A stretch of 64,000 nt of DNA. It comes from Aquarana catesbeiana (Eukaryota; Chordata; Amphibia; Anura; Ranidae). The DNA lies in the NCBI RefSeq assembly GCF_042186555.1, contig NC_133332.1, forward strand, positions 128,586,375 to 128,650,374, written 5' to 3'. The notes below the pieces were generated by a model. That model did no database searches. It saw only the letters and a program-made list of their open reading frames with translations, and had not been told where the DNA came from. Below are positions 11,752-22,192 of this stretch, one piece after another; position 1 is the first letter of the stretch; each line of letters opens with the position of its first letter. Both the position numbers and the translations under genes were made by a program.

Positions 11752-12203
11752 ATGTTGCGTATATGTACTCCTCGTAGAGTTCGTGCTGCGCGGGGGCTTG
11801 GTGTTGGGGTCCTGACCTTGACACAAGTTCAGTCCATGAACAGGGTGGGGAGGAGTTCATGGACAAAGAATTGGTTGCTTCAGTGTGACCATTTCTGTCA
11901 CATGCCTTTGCTCCGTGAGATCCGTGAGAATAATCTTGATGATTTCAGGAACTTTCTCCGGACGACGGACCCCATATTTCACCGTTGGCTTTGCTGACCC
12001 CTTATATTAGCAGGCAGGATACCTGCATGAGGCAAGCCATCACTCCGGAGCAGAGGCTCGTCGCCACCCTGCGGTACTTGGCGACGGGGAGAAGCCTACA
12101 GGACCTCAAGTTCTCGACAGGCATCTCCCCCCAGGCTCTGGGGATCATTATCCCGGAGACCTGTTCTGCCATCATTCAGGTCCTCCAGAAGGAGTATATT
12201 AAG
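11752..12203 (+). pseudogene. Harbinger transposase exon 1, frameshifted
   Basis: The frame from the ATG encodes a basic N-terminus, then DDFRNFLRTTDPIFHRW, and hits TGA at 11995. The reading continues without loss in the next frame (from 11985: ALLTPYISRQDTCMRQAI, then TPEQRLVATLRYLATG and SLQDLKFSTGIS). This is the helix-turn-helix region found ahead of Harbinger catalytic domains. The break near 11985 is explained by loss of one T. The exon ends AAG before GTAAGA at 12204, in phase 0, matching exon 2. The single defect suggests recent inactivation, or possibly a sequencing or assembly error. Confidence 0.85.
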
Positions 12204-13600
12204 GTAAGATTTTTATCCTTTAATGTCACATTTTATTGTATATAATGTTTGATAATATATTGTATTTCTTTCCTCATCCCCTAATTACCATGAATGAAAT
12301 ATGCTGTGAATGTCCCCTTTGCATGCTTGATATTTTTGTAATTATTTTTGTTGTCCTTCATACATATTTGCCTTCACTTACCTCCCCAGCATGCTCTCCT
12401 GACCCTATATTCACCTCATGTAGTCACTTAACAATGTATTTTATCAGCTCCATAGTAGTGCTTTACCCCAAACACCCCTAAAATGTTTTGAAATGTAATT
12501 TGTGCTTTAAATTCAGGCAGCGTGCCAGAGGCTATTTTTGGGGGTCCCCAAATCATTTGGAACCCACCCTTCCCCCAACTGCTAAGTCAGCTGATACCAA
12601 TTCTCTATCTATCCTCAATCATCTATCTGCTGACTTTGCCAAACCCATACGCACTATACCCATCTCGTTTGTGGTCAGATGTATGGATGAATTCCCCAAA
12701 GCATGTAGTGCAAGGGCCTGCCTGTATACTTTCAAATGGTAATGTTTAACCACTTGCCGACCGCCGCACGACTATATACGTCGGCAGAATGGCACGGGCA
12801 GGCAAAAGGACTTACAGGTACGTCCTTGCCTGCCCGCGGGTGGGGGGTCCGATCGGACCCCCCCCGGTGCCTGCGGCGGTCGGCAAATCTCCCACGGCGA
12901 TCGGTGGTGAGGGGGAGGCCATCCATTCGTGGCCCCCCCCTCGCGATCGCTCCCAGCCAATGGGATCATTTCCCGGAGGAAATGATGTCATCTCTCCTCG
13001 GCTCGGCATTTTCTGTTCCGGGCCGAGGAGAGAAGACTGTAATGTAAGTGCACAACACACACACACACACAGTAGAACATGCCAGGCACACAAAACACCC
13101 CGATCCCCCCCCAATCACCCCCCCCCCTGTCACAAACTGACACCAAGCTGTTTTTTTTTTTTTTTTTTCTGATTACTGATTGGTGTCAGTTTGTGACAGT
13201 TACAGTGTTAGGGCAGTGAGTGTTAGGCCCCCTTTAGGTCTAGGATACCCCCCTAACCCCCCCCTAATAAAGTTTTAACCCCTTGATCACCCCCTGTCAC
13301 CAGTGTCGCTAAGCGATCATTTTTCTGATCGCTGTATTAGTGTCGCTGGTGACGCTAGTTAGTGAGGTAAATATTTAGGTTCGCCGTCAGCGTTTTATAG
13401 CGACAGGGACCCCCATATACTACCGAATAAATGTTTTAACCCCTTGATTGCCCCCTAGTTAACCCTTTCACCACTGATCACTGTATAACCGTTACGGGTG
13501 ACGCTGGTTAGTTTGTTTATTTTTTATAGTGTCAGGGCACCCGCCGTTTATTACCGAATAAAGATTTAGCCCCCTGATCGCCCGGCGGTGATATGCGTCG

Positions 13601-14690
13601 CCCCAGGCAGCGTCAGATTAGCGCCAGTACCGCTAACACCCACGCACGCAACATACGCCTCCCTTAGTGGTATAGTATCTGTACAGATCAATATCTGATC
13701 CGATCAGATCTATACTAGCGTCCCCAGCAGTTTAGGGTTCCCAAAAACGCAGTGTTAGCGGGATCAGCCCAGATACCTGCTAGCACCTGCATTTTGCCCC
13801 TCCGCCCGGCTCGGCCCAGCCCACCCAAGTGCAGTATCGATCGATCACTGTCACTTACAAAACACTAAACGCATAACTGCAGCGTTCGCAGAGTCAGGCC
13901 TGATCCCTGCGATCGCTAACAGGTTTTTTGGTAGCGTTTTGGTGAAATGGCAAGCACCAGCCCCAGGCAGCGTCAGGTTAGTGCCAGTAGCGCTAACACC
14001 CACGCACCGTACACCTCCCTTAGTGGTATAGTATCTGAACGCATCAATATCTGATCAGATCAGATCTATACTAGCGTCCCCAGCAGTTTAGGATTCCCAA
14101 AAACGCAGTGTTAGCGGGATCAGCCCAGATACCTGCTAGCACCTGCGTTTTGCCCCTCCGCCCGGCCCAGCCCAGCCCACCCAAGTGCAGTATCGATCGA
14201 TCACTGTCACTTACAAAACACTAAACGCATAACTGCAGCGTTCGCAGAGTCAGGCCTGATCCCTGCAATCGCTAACAGTTTTTTTGGTAGCGTTTTGGTG
14301 AACTGGCAAGCACCAGCCCCAGGCAGCGTCAGGTTAGTGCCAGTAGCGCTAACACCCACGCACGCACCGTACACCTCCCTTAGTGGTATAGTATCTGAAC
14401 TGATCAATATCTGATCTGATCCGATCAGATCTATACTGGCGTCCCCAGCAGTTTAGGGTTCCCAAAAACGCAGTGTTAGTGGGATCAGCCCAGATACCTG
14501 CTAGCACCTGCGTTTTGCCCCTCCGCCCGGCCCAGCCCAGCCCAGCCCACCCAAGTGCAGTATCGATCGATCACTGTCACTTACAAAACACTAAACGCAT
14601 AACTGCAGCGTTCGCAGAGTCAGGCCTGATCCCTGCGATCACTAACAGTTTTTTTGGTAGCGTTTTGGTGAACTGGCAAGCGCCAGCGGC
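13601..14690. repeat. Three tandem ~360-bp units in the piggyBac 5' region
   Basis: Units start at 13601, 13961 and 14317 with 'ccccaggcagcgtcag', giving spacings of 360 and 356. Each contains 'ttagtggtatagtatctg', 'cagtgttag(c/t)gggatcag' and 'gtatcgatcgatcactgtc'. The copies are over 90 percent alike by eye. The third copy runs directly into the transposase remnant, so the array multiplies the sequence just upstream of the coding region. Confidence 0.93.
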
Positions 14691-14741
14691 CTAGTACACC
14701 CCGGTCGTAGTCAAACCAGCACTGCAGTAACACTTGGTGAT

Positions 14742-15129
14742 GTGGCGAGTCCCATAAGTGCAGTTCAAGCTGGTGAGGTGGCAAGCACAAGTAGTGTCCC
14801 GCTGCCACCAAGAAGACAAACACAGGCCCGTCGTGCCCATAATGCCCTTCCTGCTGCATTCGCCAATCCTAATTGGGAACCCACCACTTCTGCAGCGCCC
14901 GTACTTCCCCCATTCACATCCCCAACCAAATGCAGTCGGCTGCATGAGAGGCATTTTTATGTCCTCCCGAGTACCCCTACCCAACGAACCCCCCCAAAAA
15001 AGATGTTGTGTCTGCAGCAAACGCGGATATAGGCGTGACACCCGCTATTATTGTCCCTCCTGTCCTGACAATCCTGGTCTTTGCATTGGTGAATGTTTTG
15101 AACGCTACCATTCACTAGTTGAGTATTAG
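14742..15129 (+). pseudogene. piggyBac transposase remnant: C-terminal cysteine-rich domain
   Basis: One frame ends in RLHERHFYVLPSTPTQRTPP. The neighbouring frame continues with QKRCCVCSKRGYRRDTRYYC, then PSCPDNPGLCIGECFERYH, and stops at 15127-15129. This C..C, C..C, C...C, YH pattern is the zinc-binding tail of piggyBac transposases. The two frames join near 14990 by a one-base shift. The catalytic DDD part is missing; upstream is only the 360-bp array. This is an internally deleted, frameshifted relic that can identify its family but not transpose. Confidence 0.8.
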
Positions 15130-16701
15130 CGTAGGGTACAGCATTGCACAGACTAGGCACACTTTCACAGGGTCTCCCAAGATGCCATCGCATTTTGAGA
15201 GACCCGAACCTGGAACCGGTTACAGTTATAAAAGTTACAGTTACAAAAAAAGTGTAAAAAAAAAAAAAAAAACACAAACAAAAATATAAAATAAAAAATA
15301 ATAGTTGTCGTTTTATTGTTCTCTCTCTATTCTCTCTCTCTCTATTCTTCTGCTCTTTTTTACTGTATTCTATTCTGCAATGTTTTATTGTTATTATGTT
15401 TTATCATGTTTGCTTTTCAGGTATGCAATTTTTTATACTTTACCGTTTACTGTGCTTTATTGTTAACCATTTTTTTGTCTTCAGGTACGCCATTCACGAC
15501 TTTGAGTGGTTATACCAGAATGATGCTTGCAGGTTTAGGTATCATCTTGGTATCATTCTTTTCAGCCAGCGGTCGGCTTTCATGTAAAAGCAATCCTAGT
15601 GGCTAATTAGCCTCCAGACTGCTTTTACAAGCAGTGGGAGAGAATGCCCCCCCCACCGTCTTCCGTGTTTTTCTCTGGCTCTCCTGTCTCAACAGGGAAC
15701 CTGAGAATGCAGCCGGTGATTCAGCCAGCTGACCATAGAGCTGATCAGAGACCAGAGTGGCTCCAAACATCTCTATGGCCTAAGAAACCGGAAGCTACGA
15801 GCATTTTATGACTTAGATTTCGCCGGATGTAAACAGCGCCATTGGGAAATTGGGGAAGCATTTTATCACACCGATCTTGGTGTGGTCAGATGCTTTGAGG
15901 GCAGAGGAGAAATCTAGGGTCTAATAGACCCCAATTTTTTCAAAAAAGAGTACCTGTCACTACCTATTGCTATCATAGGGGATATTTACATTCCCTGAGA
16001 TAACAATAAAAATGATTAAAAAAAAAAAAAATGAAAGGAACAGTTTTAAAATAAGATAAAAAAGCAAAAAAATAATAAAGAAAAAAAAAAAAAAAAGCAC
16101 CCCTGTCCCCCCTGTTCTCGCGCTAAGGCGAACGCAAGCGTCGGTCTGGCGTCAAATGTAAACAGCAATTGCACCATGCATGTGAGGTATCACCGCGACG
16201 GTCAGATCGAGGGCAGTAATTTTAGCAGTAGACCTCCTCTGTAAATCTAAAGTGGTAACCTGTAAAGGCTTTTAAAGGCTTTTAAAAATGTATTTATTTT
16301 GGTGCCACTGCACGTTTGTGCGCAATTGTAAAGCATGTCATGTTTGGTATCCATGTACTCGGCCTAAGATCATCTTTTTTATTTCATCAAACATTTGGGC
16401 AATATAGTGTGTTTTAGTGCATTAAAATGTAAAAAAGTGTGTTTTTTCCCCAAAAAATGCGTTTGAAAAATCGCTGCGCAAATACTGTGTGAAAAAAAAA
16501 AATTAAACACCCACCATTTTAATCTGTAGGGCATTTGCTTTAAAAATATATATAATGTGTGGGGGTTCAAAGTAATTTTCTTGCAAAAAAAAATAATTTT
16601 TTAATGTAATCAAAAAGTGTCAGAAAGGGCTTTGTCTTCAAGTGGTTAGAAGAGTGGGTGATGTGTGACATAAGCTTCTAAATGTTGTGCATAAAATGCC
16701 A

Positions 16702-18120
16702 GGACAGTTCAACCCCCCCCAAATGACCCCATTTTGGAAAGTAGACACCCCAAGCTATTTGCTGAGAGGCATGTCGAGTCCATGGAATATTTTATATTGT
16801 GACACAAGTTGCGGGAAAGAGACAAATTTTTTTTTTTTTTTTTTTGCACAAAGTTGTCACTAAATGATATATTGCTCAAACATGCCATGGAAATATGTGA
16901 AATTACACCCCAAAATACATTCTGTTGCTTCTCCTGAGTACGGGGATACCACATGTGTGAGACTTTTTGGGAGCCTAGCCGCGTATGGGACCCCGAAAAC
17001 CAAGCACCGCCTTCAGGCTTTCTAAGGGGGTAAATTTTTGATTTCACTCTTCACTGCCTATCACAGTCTCGGAGGCCATGGAATGCCCAGATAGCACAAC
17101 CCCCCCCCAAATGACCCCATTTTGGAAAGTAGACACCCAAAGCTATTTGCTGAGCGGTATAGTGAGTATTTTGCAGACCTCACTTTTTGTCACAAAGTTT
17201 TGAAAATTAAAAAAAGAAAAAAAAAATTTTTTTTTTTGTCTTTCTTCATTTTCAAAAACAAATGAGAGCTGCAAAATACTCACCATGCCTCTCAGCAAAT
17301 AGCTTGGGGTGTCTACTTTCCAAAATGGGGTCATTTGGGGGGGGGTTTGTGCCACCTGGGCATTCCATGACCTCCGAAACTGTGATAGGCAGTGAAGAGT
17401 GAAATCAAAAATGTACACCCTTAGAAATCCTGAAGGCGGTGATTGGTTTTCGGGGTCCCGTACGCGCTAGGCTCCTAAAAAGTCCCACACATGTGGTATC
17501 CCCGTACTCAAGAGAAGCAGCAGAATGTATTTTGGGGTGCAATTCCACATATGCCCATGACCTGTGTGAGCAATATATCATTTAGTGACAACTTTGTGCA
17601 AAAAAAAAAATAAAATAAAAAATAAATTGTCACTTTCCCGCAACTTGTGTCAAAATATAAAATATTCCATGGACTCAACATGCCTCTCAGCAAATAGCTT
17701 GGGGTGTCTACTTTCCAAAATGGGGTCATTTGGGGGGGGTTTGTGCCATCTGGGCATTTTATGGCCTTCAAAACTGTGATAGGTAGTGAGGAGTAAAATC
17801 AAAAATGTACGCCCTTAGAAATCCTGAAGGCAGTGATTGGTTTTCGGGGCCCCGTATGCGGCTAGGCTCCCAAAAAGTCCCACACATGTGGTATCCCCAT
17901 ACTCAGGAGAAGCAGCTAAATGTATTTTGGGGTGCAATTCCACATATGCCCATGGCCTGTGTGAGCAATATATCATTTAGTGACAACTTTTTGTAATTTT
18001 TTTTTTTTTTTTTTGTCATTATTCAATCACTTGGGACAAAAAAAATGAATATTCGATGGGCTCAAAATGCCTCTCAGCAATTTCCTTGGGGTGTCTACTT
18101 TCCAAAATGGGGTCATTTGT
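16702..18120. repeat. Palindromic and tandem ~390-bp units
   Basis: The phrase 'caaatgaccccattttggaa' occurs at about 16719 and 17108. Its reverse complement occurs at about 17317, 17715 and 18104. The arms 16702-17220 and 17230-17740 are inverted copies centred on an A-run/T-run near 17226. The right side then continues as direct tandem copies about 390-400 bases apart. Units also carry 'cacatgtg' and a long T or A run. All are noncoding. Confidence 0.88.
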
Positions 18121-19009
18121 GGGGGTTTTGTACTGCCCTGCCATTTTAGCACCTCAAGAAACGACATAGGCAGTCATAAATTAAAGGCTGTGTAAATTCC
18201 AGAAAATGTACCCTAGTTTGTAGGCGCTATAACTTTTGCGCAAACCAATAAATATACACTTATTGACATTTTTTTTACCAAAGACATGTGGCCAAATACA
18301 TTTTGGCCTAAATGTATGACTAAAATTGAGTTTATTGGATTTTTTTTAGAACAAAAAGTAGAAAATATCATTTTTTTTCAAAATTTTCTGTCTTTTTCCG
18401 TGTATAGCGCAAAAAATAAAAACGGCAGAGGTGATCAAATACCATCAAAAGAAAGCTCTATTTGTGGGAAGAAAAGGACGCAAATTTCGTTTGGTTACAG
18501 CATTGCATGACCGCGCAATTAGCAGTTAAAGCGTCGCAGTGCCAAATTGTAAAAAGTGCTCTGGTCAGGAAGGGGGTAAATCCTTCCGGGGCTGAAGTGG
18601 TTAAAGTTGTGGTATCCTATTATTATCTTGATAAGTAATAGCAGAATGTCCAAATGTGCTCAAATGTGTACAGTGTGTATTCATATCTTTGTATTATGAC
18701 ACTTCTTACCTGTCCAGTGGGCTGTCAATAGTGTAACTAAGGAGGGGCTGTTCAAAGTAATACCCATTATTTAGGCATTTATCTCTCAATGATGTGGAGA
18801 GGGTTACCTGTCCAAGAGTTCCCCCCTATAATGTTAGAAATGGCCCATGGGGGGGAGGGGGAATCTGATAGGTGTACCTTATACTTTGGTGTTTAAAAAT
18901 TACCTCTAATAAATGGTATCTTGATGTTGGCCAACAATGTTTGTGTCTAATCTGCTTTCCCTGTTTATGTGCACAAAGACAAATTAATTTTTTTTATTTT
19001 ACTCCACAG

Positions 19010-19711
19010 TTTCCTTCCACGCCGCAGGAATGGCAGACTGTGGCCTCCCACTTTGCCCAACGGTGGGACTTTCCTAACTGCGGAGGGGCAATTGATGGGA
19101 AACACGTCCACATCGTCCCACCACCCAACTCGGGGTCATACTATTATAATTATAAGGGGTTCAATAGTATTGTGATGTTGGCGGTGGTGTCGGCTACTTA
19201 TGAATTTCTGTATGTGGACAAGAGGAAGAATGGCCGGATGTCGGATGGTGGAGTCATCACCCAAACGGAGTTCTACAGGCGTCTACAGAATGGCAGCTTG
19301 GACTTGCCACCTCCAGAAGACAATGTGGAAGGACTCCCATTCGTCTTTGTTGCGGATGAAGCCTTTGCGCTGGGGGACCATCTTATGCGGCCATTCCCAA
19401 TGAGGACCCTCACTCCGGACCAGAGGGTTTTTAATTACCGGCTGGCCGGAGCCAGAAGAGTGGTGGAGAACATGTTTGGAATCATGGCCAGCCAGTTCCG
19501 CCTATTTCTTACAACCATACTTATGGCGGAGTATAAACTGAATCATATTATCCTGGCGTGCTGTGTTCTACACAACTTTTTACGGCAACATTCTGCCAAC
19601 TATGCTAGCTTAGTTGGGCCTGAGGCCGGAATTCAAAATGAACCAACCCTGACGACGCTTGAAAGTGGCCATCCTGGCTTGCCCCCCCTGAGTGCCGTGA
19701 TGTCCGGCTAA
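19010..19711 (+). CDS. Harbinger transposase exon 2, DDE catalytic domain
   Basis: The exon starts after a polypyrimidine tract and CCACAG, in phase 0, matching exon 1. It encodes FPSTPQEWQTVASHFAQRW and then the catalytic region of the DDE_Tnp_4 type: first aspartate in GGAIDGKHVHI, second in FVFVADEAFALGDH, glutamate in GARRVVENMFG. All three catalytic residues are present and the 233 codons are uninterrupted to TAA. These enzymes cut and join transposon DNA in the nucleus. An AATAAA-like signal follows near 19780. The exon is intact even though exon 1 is frameshifted. Confidence 0.92.
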   Translation, partial: FPSTPQEWQTVASHFAQRWDFPNCGGAIDGKHVHIVPPPNSGSYYYNYKGFNSIVMLAVVSATYEFLYVDKRKNGRMSDGGVITQTEFYRRLQNGSLDLPPPEDNVEGLPFVFVADEAFALGDHLMRPFPMRTLTPDQRVFNYRLAGARRVVENMFGIMASQFRLFLTTILMAEYKLNHIILACCVLHNFLRQHSANYASLVGPEAGIQNEPTLTTLESGHPGLPPLSAVMSG

Positions 19712-19900
19712 GATACCTTGAATTCTTTGAGGGTAGGGGGGCTATCAATATGACAGACAATGTGTAAAACCTTTTTCAAATAAAAACAAAATAAGCAAAT
19801 CTTTGGTGACATTTACTGCTTGTGTTTGTTTTAGCTGACCCTGACAGAAATGTGTTGAGTCCTGAAAATGGCGTGATTGTGTAACCTTACAAAGCACTGT

Positions 19901-20000
19901 TGGGTGTTATTTACTAAAGGCAAAGACACTTTGCACTACAAGTGCACTTGAAACTGCACTTGTAGTGCAAAGTGGATTTGCCCTTAGGAAATAACACCCA
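19901..20000. repeat. 100-bp hairpin MITE
   Basis: The whole segment folds on itself. It begins TGGGTGTTATTTACTAAAGG and ends with the near complement, and the centre is 'aagtgcacttg' with its inverted copy across five bases. A longer relative with a similar 'tttatttactaaag' end lies at 42181-42353. No TSD is certain. It sits downstream of the transposase stop. Confidence 0.8.
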
Positions 20001-20349
20001 TTGTCACAGAAAACATCAATTAGAGCACCACAAAAGTGTTGTAGCGTTGAGACAATAATCCACACATTCTTGATTATCAATCTTTTTAATACCTGCACAA
20101 TCACATGTGCATTTAGAAAAGGTTTTTAAAACAATCCAACATGTTTGTTGTATAACAATTTTTGGGGTCACATTAGAAAAAGTAGAAATGTCAATTTAAA
20201 ATAAAACAGGCATGTTTAAAACCAACAAGAAAAACACAAATCTTGAACTTACAAAGTTCACATTTGGTAGAACTTGAAGGCAATATCAGACATGAGTATT
20301 TAGAAACTGTTTTTGATATTGCGTTCAGATGGGGTGAAGTCACCCCCGG

Positions 20350-20569
20350 AAAAGCCAAATTTTGAAGATGCACACAAATAGCTGAATGTCAACATGTGCT
20401 ACCTGCCATCACGGGGGATCGAGGCACGTGTTTTGGGTGTGCAACCCCTTCCTCTCAGCTACTTTATTATTGAGGAAGGGGTTGCACCCCCAAAATGCGT
20501 CCATTGATCTCCCGTGATGGCAGATAGCACATGTTGACACACTGTGTGCCTCTTCAAAATTTGGCTTTT
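20350..20569. repeat. 220-bp inverted repeat inside Harbinger
   Basis: The arms 20350-20457 and 20470-20569 are inverted copies: 'aaaagccaaattttgaag' against 'cttcaaaatttggctttt', and 'gaggaaggggttgca' against its complement. It lies just downstream of the Myb-like gene's last exon, read on the minus strand. Confidence 0.85.
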
Positions 20570-20635
20570 CTACAATTTGACACAAAAAGTTTAAAAATTG
20601 TAGCACACCAAAAAACAAAGGGATTTGGAGGGGTT

Positions 20636-21903
20636 TTAAACTCTCCCCAAAACATCAATGATGTTCTTATTTTTTTGAATAACATCATTGATGTTTTTCT
20701 TGATGTTTTCCAAGTCCCTATTACACCCCATGATCTCCCCGATCAGGATCTGTGCACTTTTCGAGGTGAAAGGATCTGGATCCACAACATCACGATCACC
20801 TAAAAAGATAGAAACCAAAAAAAAAATGTATTATAAATATGCCGGCATCCATCTCTTACCTGAGCCTGTGGTTGCAGACACTCACCTGTTGTGTTGCCAA
20901 TTTCCACCACGTCTTCCTCCTCCTGCTCTGCGTTGCTTGGGTGGATTTTACCTTCTTCCAGAGGTGGGGGGTCTCTGGTCTCCTCGGATGAAGGGTGTCC
21001 TCTGAGTCTTTTCTCCCCTATGTTAAAAAAAATGGGATGGATACTTAGCACACATATATTTGATGGCAGAACTATAAATATGAAACTTTGCTTGGAAGTG
21101 GGGTACAATTGTCTGTTTTGGCAGAGTTCCAAGATGTTGCATTTTTATTGTCCTTTGTCAAGCTTCAATACTTTGCCTGTTTTGTACAAGCTTCACAGAT
21201 GGAGACACCTCTATAGTATACTCTGGAGCACCTGTGTGGGACCCCTAATAAAAAGGATGTTCTTGTGTCCCACACTAGTACTACAGTGTCCAGATGTGAA
21301 AATTGCTGCTGAGTGTTCTCTCCTTACACAGAATCTATTTTGTATTTCTAGTAACAAACCCATCTACACAACCAAATTGTATTTGTGTTTTCTAGGCCGC
21401 ACGAAAAATGTTTGATATGAACGAATAATGTGCCCATGAACATGAAAGTTCACATTTAGAAATGGATAACAGTTAAGAAAAGCACATGGAGCAGCACGAA
21501 TGTAATAAACATAAAAAGAATCAGAACACAGGACACAGGACAACTACTTACTTTTTTGCAGCACTCTCTGGATCTTTCTGTACTGCTCATGCTCTCTTAA
21601 TTTGAGGTCCGACCACCGTTTCCTGAGCTGATCTTTCGATCGACATACCCCGAAATTCCGGTGCAGACTCTTGACCACTTTCGCCATGATCTTGGCCTTT
21701 CGGACATTGGGGATGGGGTAAGGTCCATACTTCACGTCATAGTCGGCCTTCTTCAGGATGTCGACCATCTCCAACATCTCTCCAAAGGACATATTTGATG
21801 TCTTAAATCGTCTCCTTCTGGATCGGGACGTTTCAGGCTCCGGGCTTTCCTCTCCCTCCTCCTCGTTGCTATAATTAGCACGCACCTGCTGTGTCTCCGC
21901 CAT
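20636..21903 (-). CDS. Harbinger accessory Myb/SANT-like DNA-binding protein
   Basis: Three exons can be joined: 21903-21552, 21017-20886 and 20799-20636. Donors are GTAAGT and GTGAGT, acceptors CATAG and TTTAG. Lengths of 352, 132 and 164 keep one frame to the stop, giving about 215 residues. The start is ATG at 21903 (MAETQQVRANYSNEEEG). Residues about 35-110 form a Myb/SANT-like (trihelix-type) domain, with MSFGEMLEMVDILKKADYD and SKDQLRKRWSDLK. The tail is acidic and ends in a short helical segment (NIKKNINDVIQKNK), possibly for oligomerisation. In known Harbinger systems such a partner binds the transposon ends and helps the transposase enter the nucleus. I infer the same here. It is divergent from the MADF gene and intact. 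Confidence 0.85.
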
Positions 21904-22192
21904 GTGCTCTTCCCCCACTGCGCCGAACGAAAATGGGCAGGGAATAGACTAGAAAGAACGTCAGGGGTGGTGGAGTTAAACGCATGCGCAGTGTGTATAA
22001 AGCGTAACATGCGTGCATAGTACGTACGATCTGTGAGTGGAGGAAGGAGTATCGGAGGCGCCGATCATGAGAACGAAGGTAAGATCTAAACTTGGGCCTA
22101 TACTGCTTCTAGATTGAGGCCTATATTGTAACAAGATTAGGAGAGTTTTGTCTGACATTAGGGTTTGTCTCGTGTTGTGTTTTGCAGATAAA
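21904..22192. promoter_or_regulatory. Shared divergent promoter of the Myb-like and MADF genes
   Basis: Only 289 bases separate the two start codons. The interval holds CGCATGCGCA (21981-21990), similar to an NRF1 site, and TATAAA (21996-22001). It also holds an apparent 5' exon for the MADF gene ending at 22078 before GTAAGA, with the acceptor TTTGCAG at 22181-22187. Joining this leader gives an upstream ATG (22067) whose 19-codon frame overlaps the main start and stops at TAG. That could dampen translation of the MADF protein. Confidence 0.6.

Larger units (their letters stand above)
12746..18604 (+). mobile_element. piggyBac composite nested in the Harbinger intron
   Basis: TTAA is duplicated at 12746-12749 and 18601-18604, the piggyBac target. 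The ends are CCACTTGCCGACCG and, from the right, CCACTTCAGCCCCGG. A further internal right-end-like sequence (CTTCAAGTGG followed by TTAG, about 16637-16649) suggests that two related elements were joined. Inside are a 3-copy tandem array, a broken piggyBac C-terminal domain, AT-rich 3' sequence and a 1-kb palindrome. The insertion lies wholly within the transposase intron and leaves both splice sites untouched. Confidence 0.85.

Noticed and set aside
12736..13172. Overlapping 100-127-codon frames on both strands
   Set aside because: GC-rich left end of the piggyBac composite; no family resemblance, and they run into microsatellite and homopolymer.
20891..21415. 174-codon plus-strand frame
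   Set aside because: Antisense to exon 2 and intron 1 of the Myb-like gene; no recognised domain.
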